A stretch of DNA of 41,482 nt. Source: Campylobacterales bacterium. Its GTDB lineage: Bacteria; Campylobacterota; Campylobacteria; Campylobacterales; JALSKU01. The stretch covers positions 1 to 41,482 of the forward strand of contig JALVWW010000148.1 in the NCBI GenBank assembly GCA_027023175.1, written 5' to 3'. The notes under the pieces are model-generated. The model was given only the letters and a program-made list of their open reading frames with translations. It was not told where the DNA came from and did not search any database. Made by a program: the position numbers and the translations under genes. Positions 41,072 through 41,482 of the stretch are shown piece after piece; position 1 is the first letter of the stretch; every line of letters starts with the position of its first letter.

Positions 41072-41482
41072 TTATGAAGGAGTCATGATCTTTAATATAA
41101 CTTGGTCTGTCTCCTTCATTCCCGAATTTGCTAAAAGACCTATATTTTTTATAGTCTCTTCTATATCATTAGCAATGATGCCTTCACCTCCATGTAAGGC
41201 TCTATTGGAAAGAGCAAGCATGGCAGAGTCGAAAGCACTATAAACACCTGTAGCAATTTTCATAGCACATGAAGCTTTTGCACCATCGCAAATAACACCT
41301 GAAATATTTCCCAAAGAGTTTGTTATAGCCATCGATATGGTTTTATAATCACCCCCTTGAAGATATGCTAAAGCTCCACTTACCGCACTTGTAGCACAAA
41401 TAACTCCGCAAAAAGCTGAGAGTCTTCCAATGCTGGACTTTAAGTGTATAGTTGCAAGATGTGAAAAGAAGAGGGCTCTTAT
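41072..41482 (-). CDS. L-cysteine desulfidase / L-serine dehydratase alpha-like protein (UPF0597), C-terminal part
   Basis: The frame is open from the right edge to the stop at 41072, giving the last 136 codons; the ATG at 41332 is internal. GRLSAFCGVICATSAVSGAL, ISGVICDGAKASCAMKIATG and ALHGGEGIIANDIEETIKNIG match the conserved end of the UPF0597/CyuA family, whose cysteines bind an iron-sulfur cluster used in cysteine desulfuration or serine deamination. It would release pyruvate, ammonia and sulfide from cysteine. It converges with leuA. The substrate cannot be fixed from this part. Confidence 0.82.
   Translation of the reverse strand: MRALFFSHLATIHLKSSIGRLSAFCGVICATSAVSGALAYLQGGDYKTISMAITNSLGNISGVICDGAKASCAMKIATGVYSAFDSAMLALSNRALHGGEGIIANDIEETIKNIGLLANSGMKETDQVILKIMTPS

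Noticed and set aside
41074..41119. Nine-bp inverted repeat (ATGAAGGAG / CTCCTTCAT) near the end of leuA as a terminator
   Set aside because: The loop is 28 nt, no T-tract follows and both arms lie in the coding sequence of the convergent gene; probably chance.

Overview
The window is AT-rich, gene-dense bacterial DNA that reads as a chromosome segment of a Campylobacterota (epsilonproteobacterial) species. Three gene orders support this: the run cheY-prmA-ftsH-psd-like-pssA; the heptose operon gmhB-hldD-hldE-gmhA converging on waaF; and a lipooligosaccharide (LOS) locus that opens with waaC-lpxL and closes with waaF. From memory, these orders resemble Campylobacter jejuni and relatives. A cbb3-oxidase copper pump (ccoI-ccoS) and a small cytochrome c suit a microaerobic respirer. 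I cannot name the genus. No rRNA, tRNA, insertion sequence or CRISPR array was seen.

Layout. 1-1608 (minus): the 5' end of rimO, a flavin reductase-like gene and panC. 1609-1832: a 141-bp hairpin element with a symmetric promoter-like palindrome. 1833-3303 (plus): prfB and a small unknown gene. 3312-7143 (minus): rho, murI and dnaX, read from a good sigma70 promoter. 7261-7767 (minus): a hemerythrin-like protein. 7902-10560 (plus): ccoI-ccoS. 10561-10860 (minus): cytochrome c. 11060-15811 (plus): a TPR protein and the ADP-heptose pathway, interrupted by a four-helix-bundle gene. 15771-27191 (minus): an eleven-gene, tightly overlapping LOS operon from waaC to waaF. 27246-27645 (plus): an MNT nucleotidyltransferase with a truncated HEPN partner. 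27665-29893 (plus): a DEDDy exonuclease and ugd. 29896-34603 (plus): hisH and hisA with a complete Eco57I-like restriction-modification gene between them. 34670-39365 (plus): cheY to pssA. 39366-41065: a leucine-rich leader peptide and leuA. 41072-end (minus): the 3' part of a cysteine desulfidase/serine dehydratase-like gene.

How the genes work together. GmhA, HldE, GmhB and HldD convert sedoheptulose-7-phosphate to ADP-L-glycero-D-manno-heptose. WaaC and WaaF add heptose to the inner core, LpxL acylates lipid A, and the glycosyltransferases, deacetylase, acetyltransferase and ligase/polymerase-like protein build the variable outer part. Ugd may supply UDP-glucuronate.

Most noteworthy points: (1) a leu leader peptide with a C-rich, G-poor tract before leuA; (2) a restriction-modification gene joined by start/stop overlaps on both sides inside the his operon; (3) a family of G-rich short repeats that begin at stop codons, have entered coding sequences, and form an octamer array inside the hldE reading frame; (4) a four-helix-bundle gene flanked by inverted copies of those repeats; (5) a 29-bp-stem element upstream of panC; (6) a Psd-like protein without the pyruvoyl-forming Gly-Ser; (7) a decayed HEPN/MNT module.
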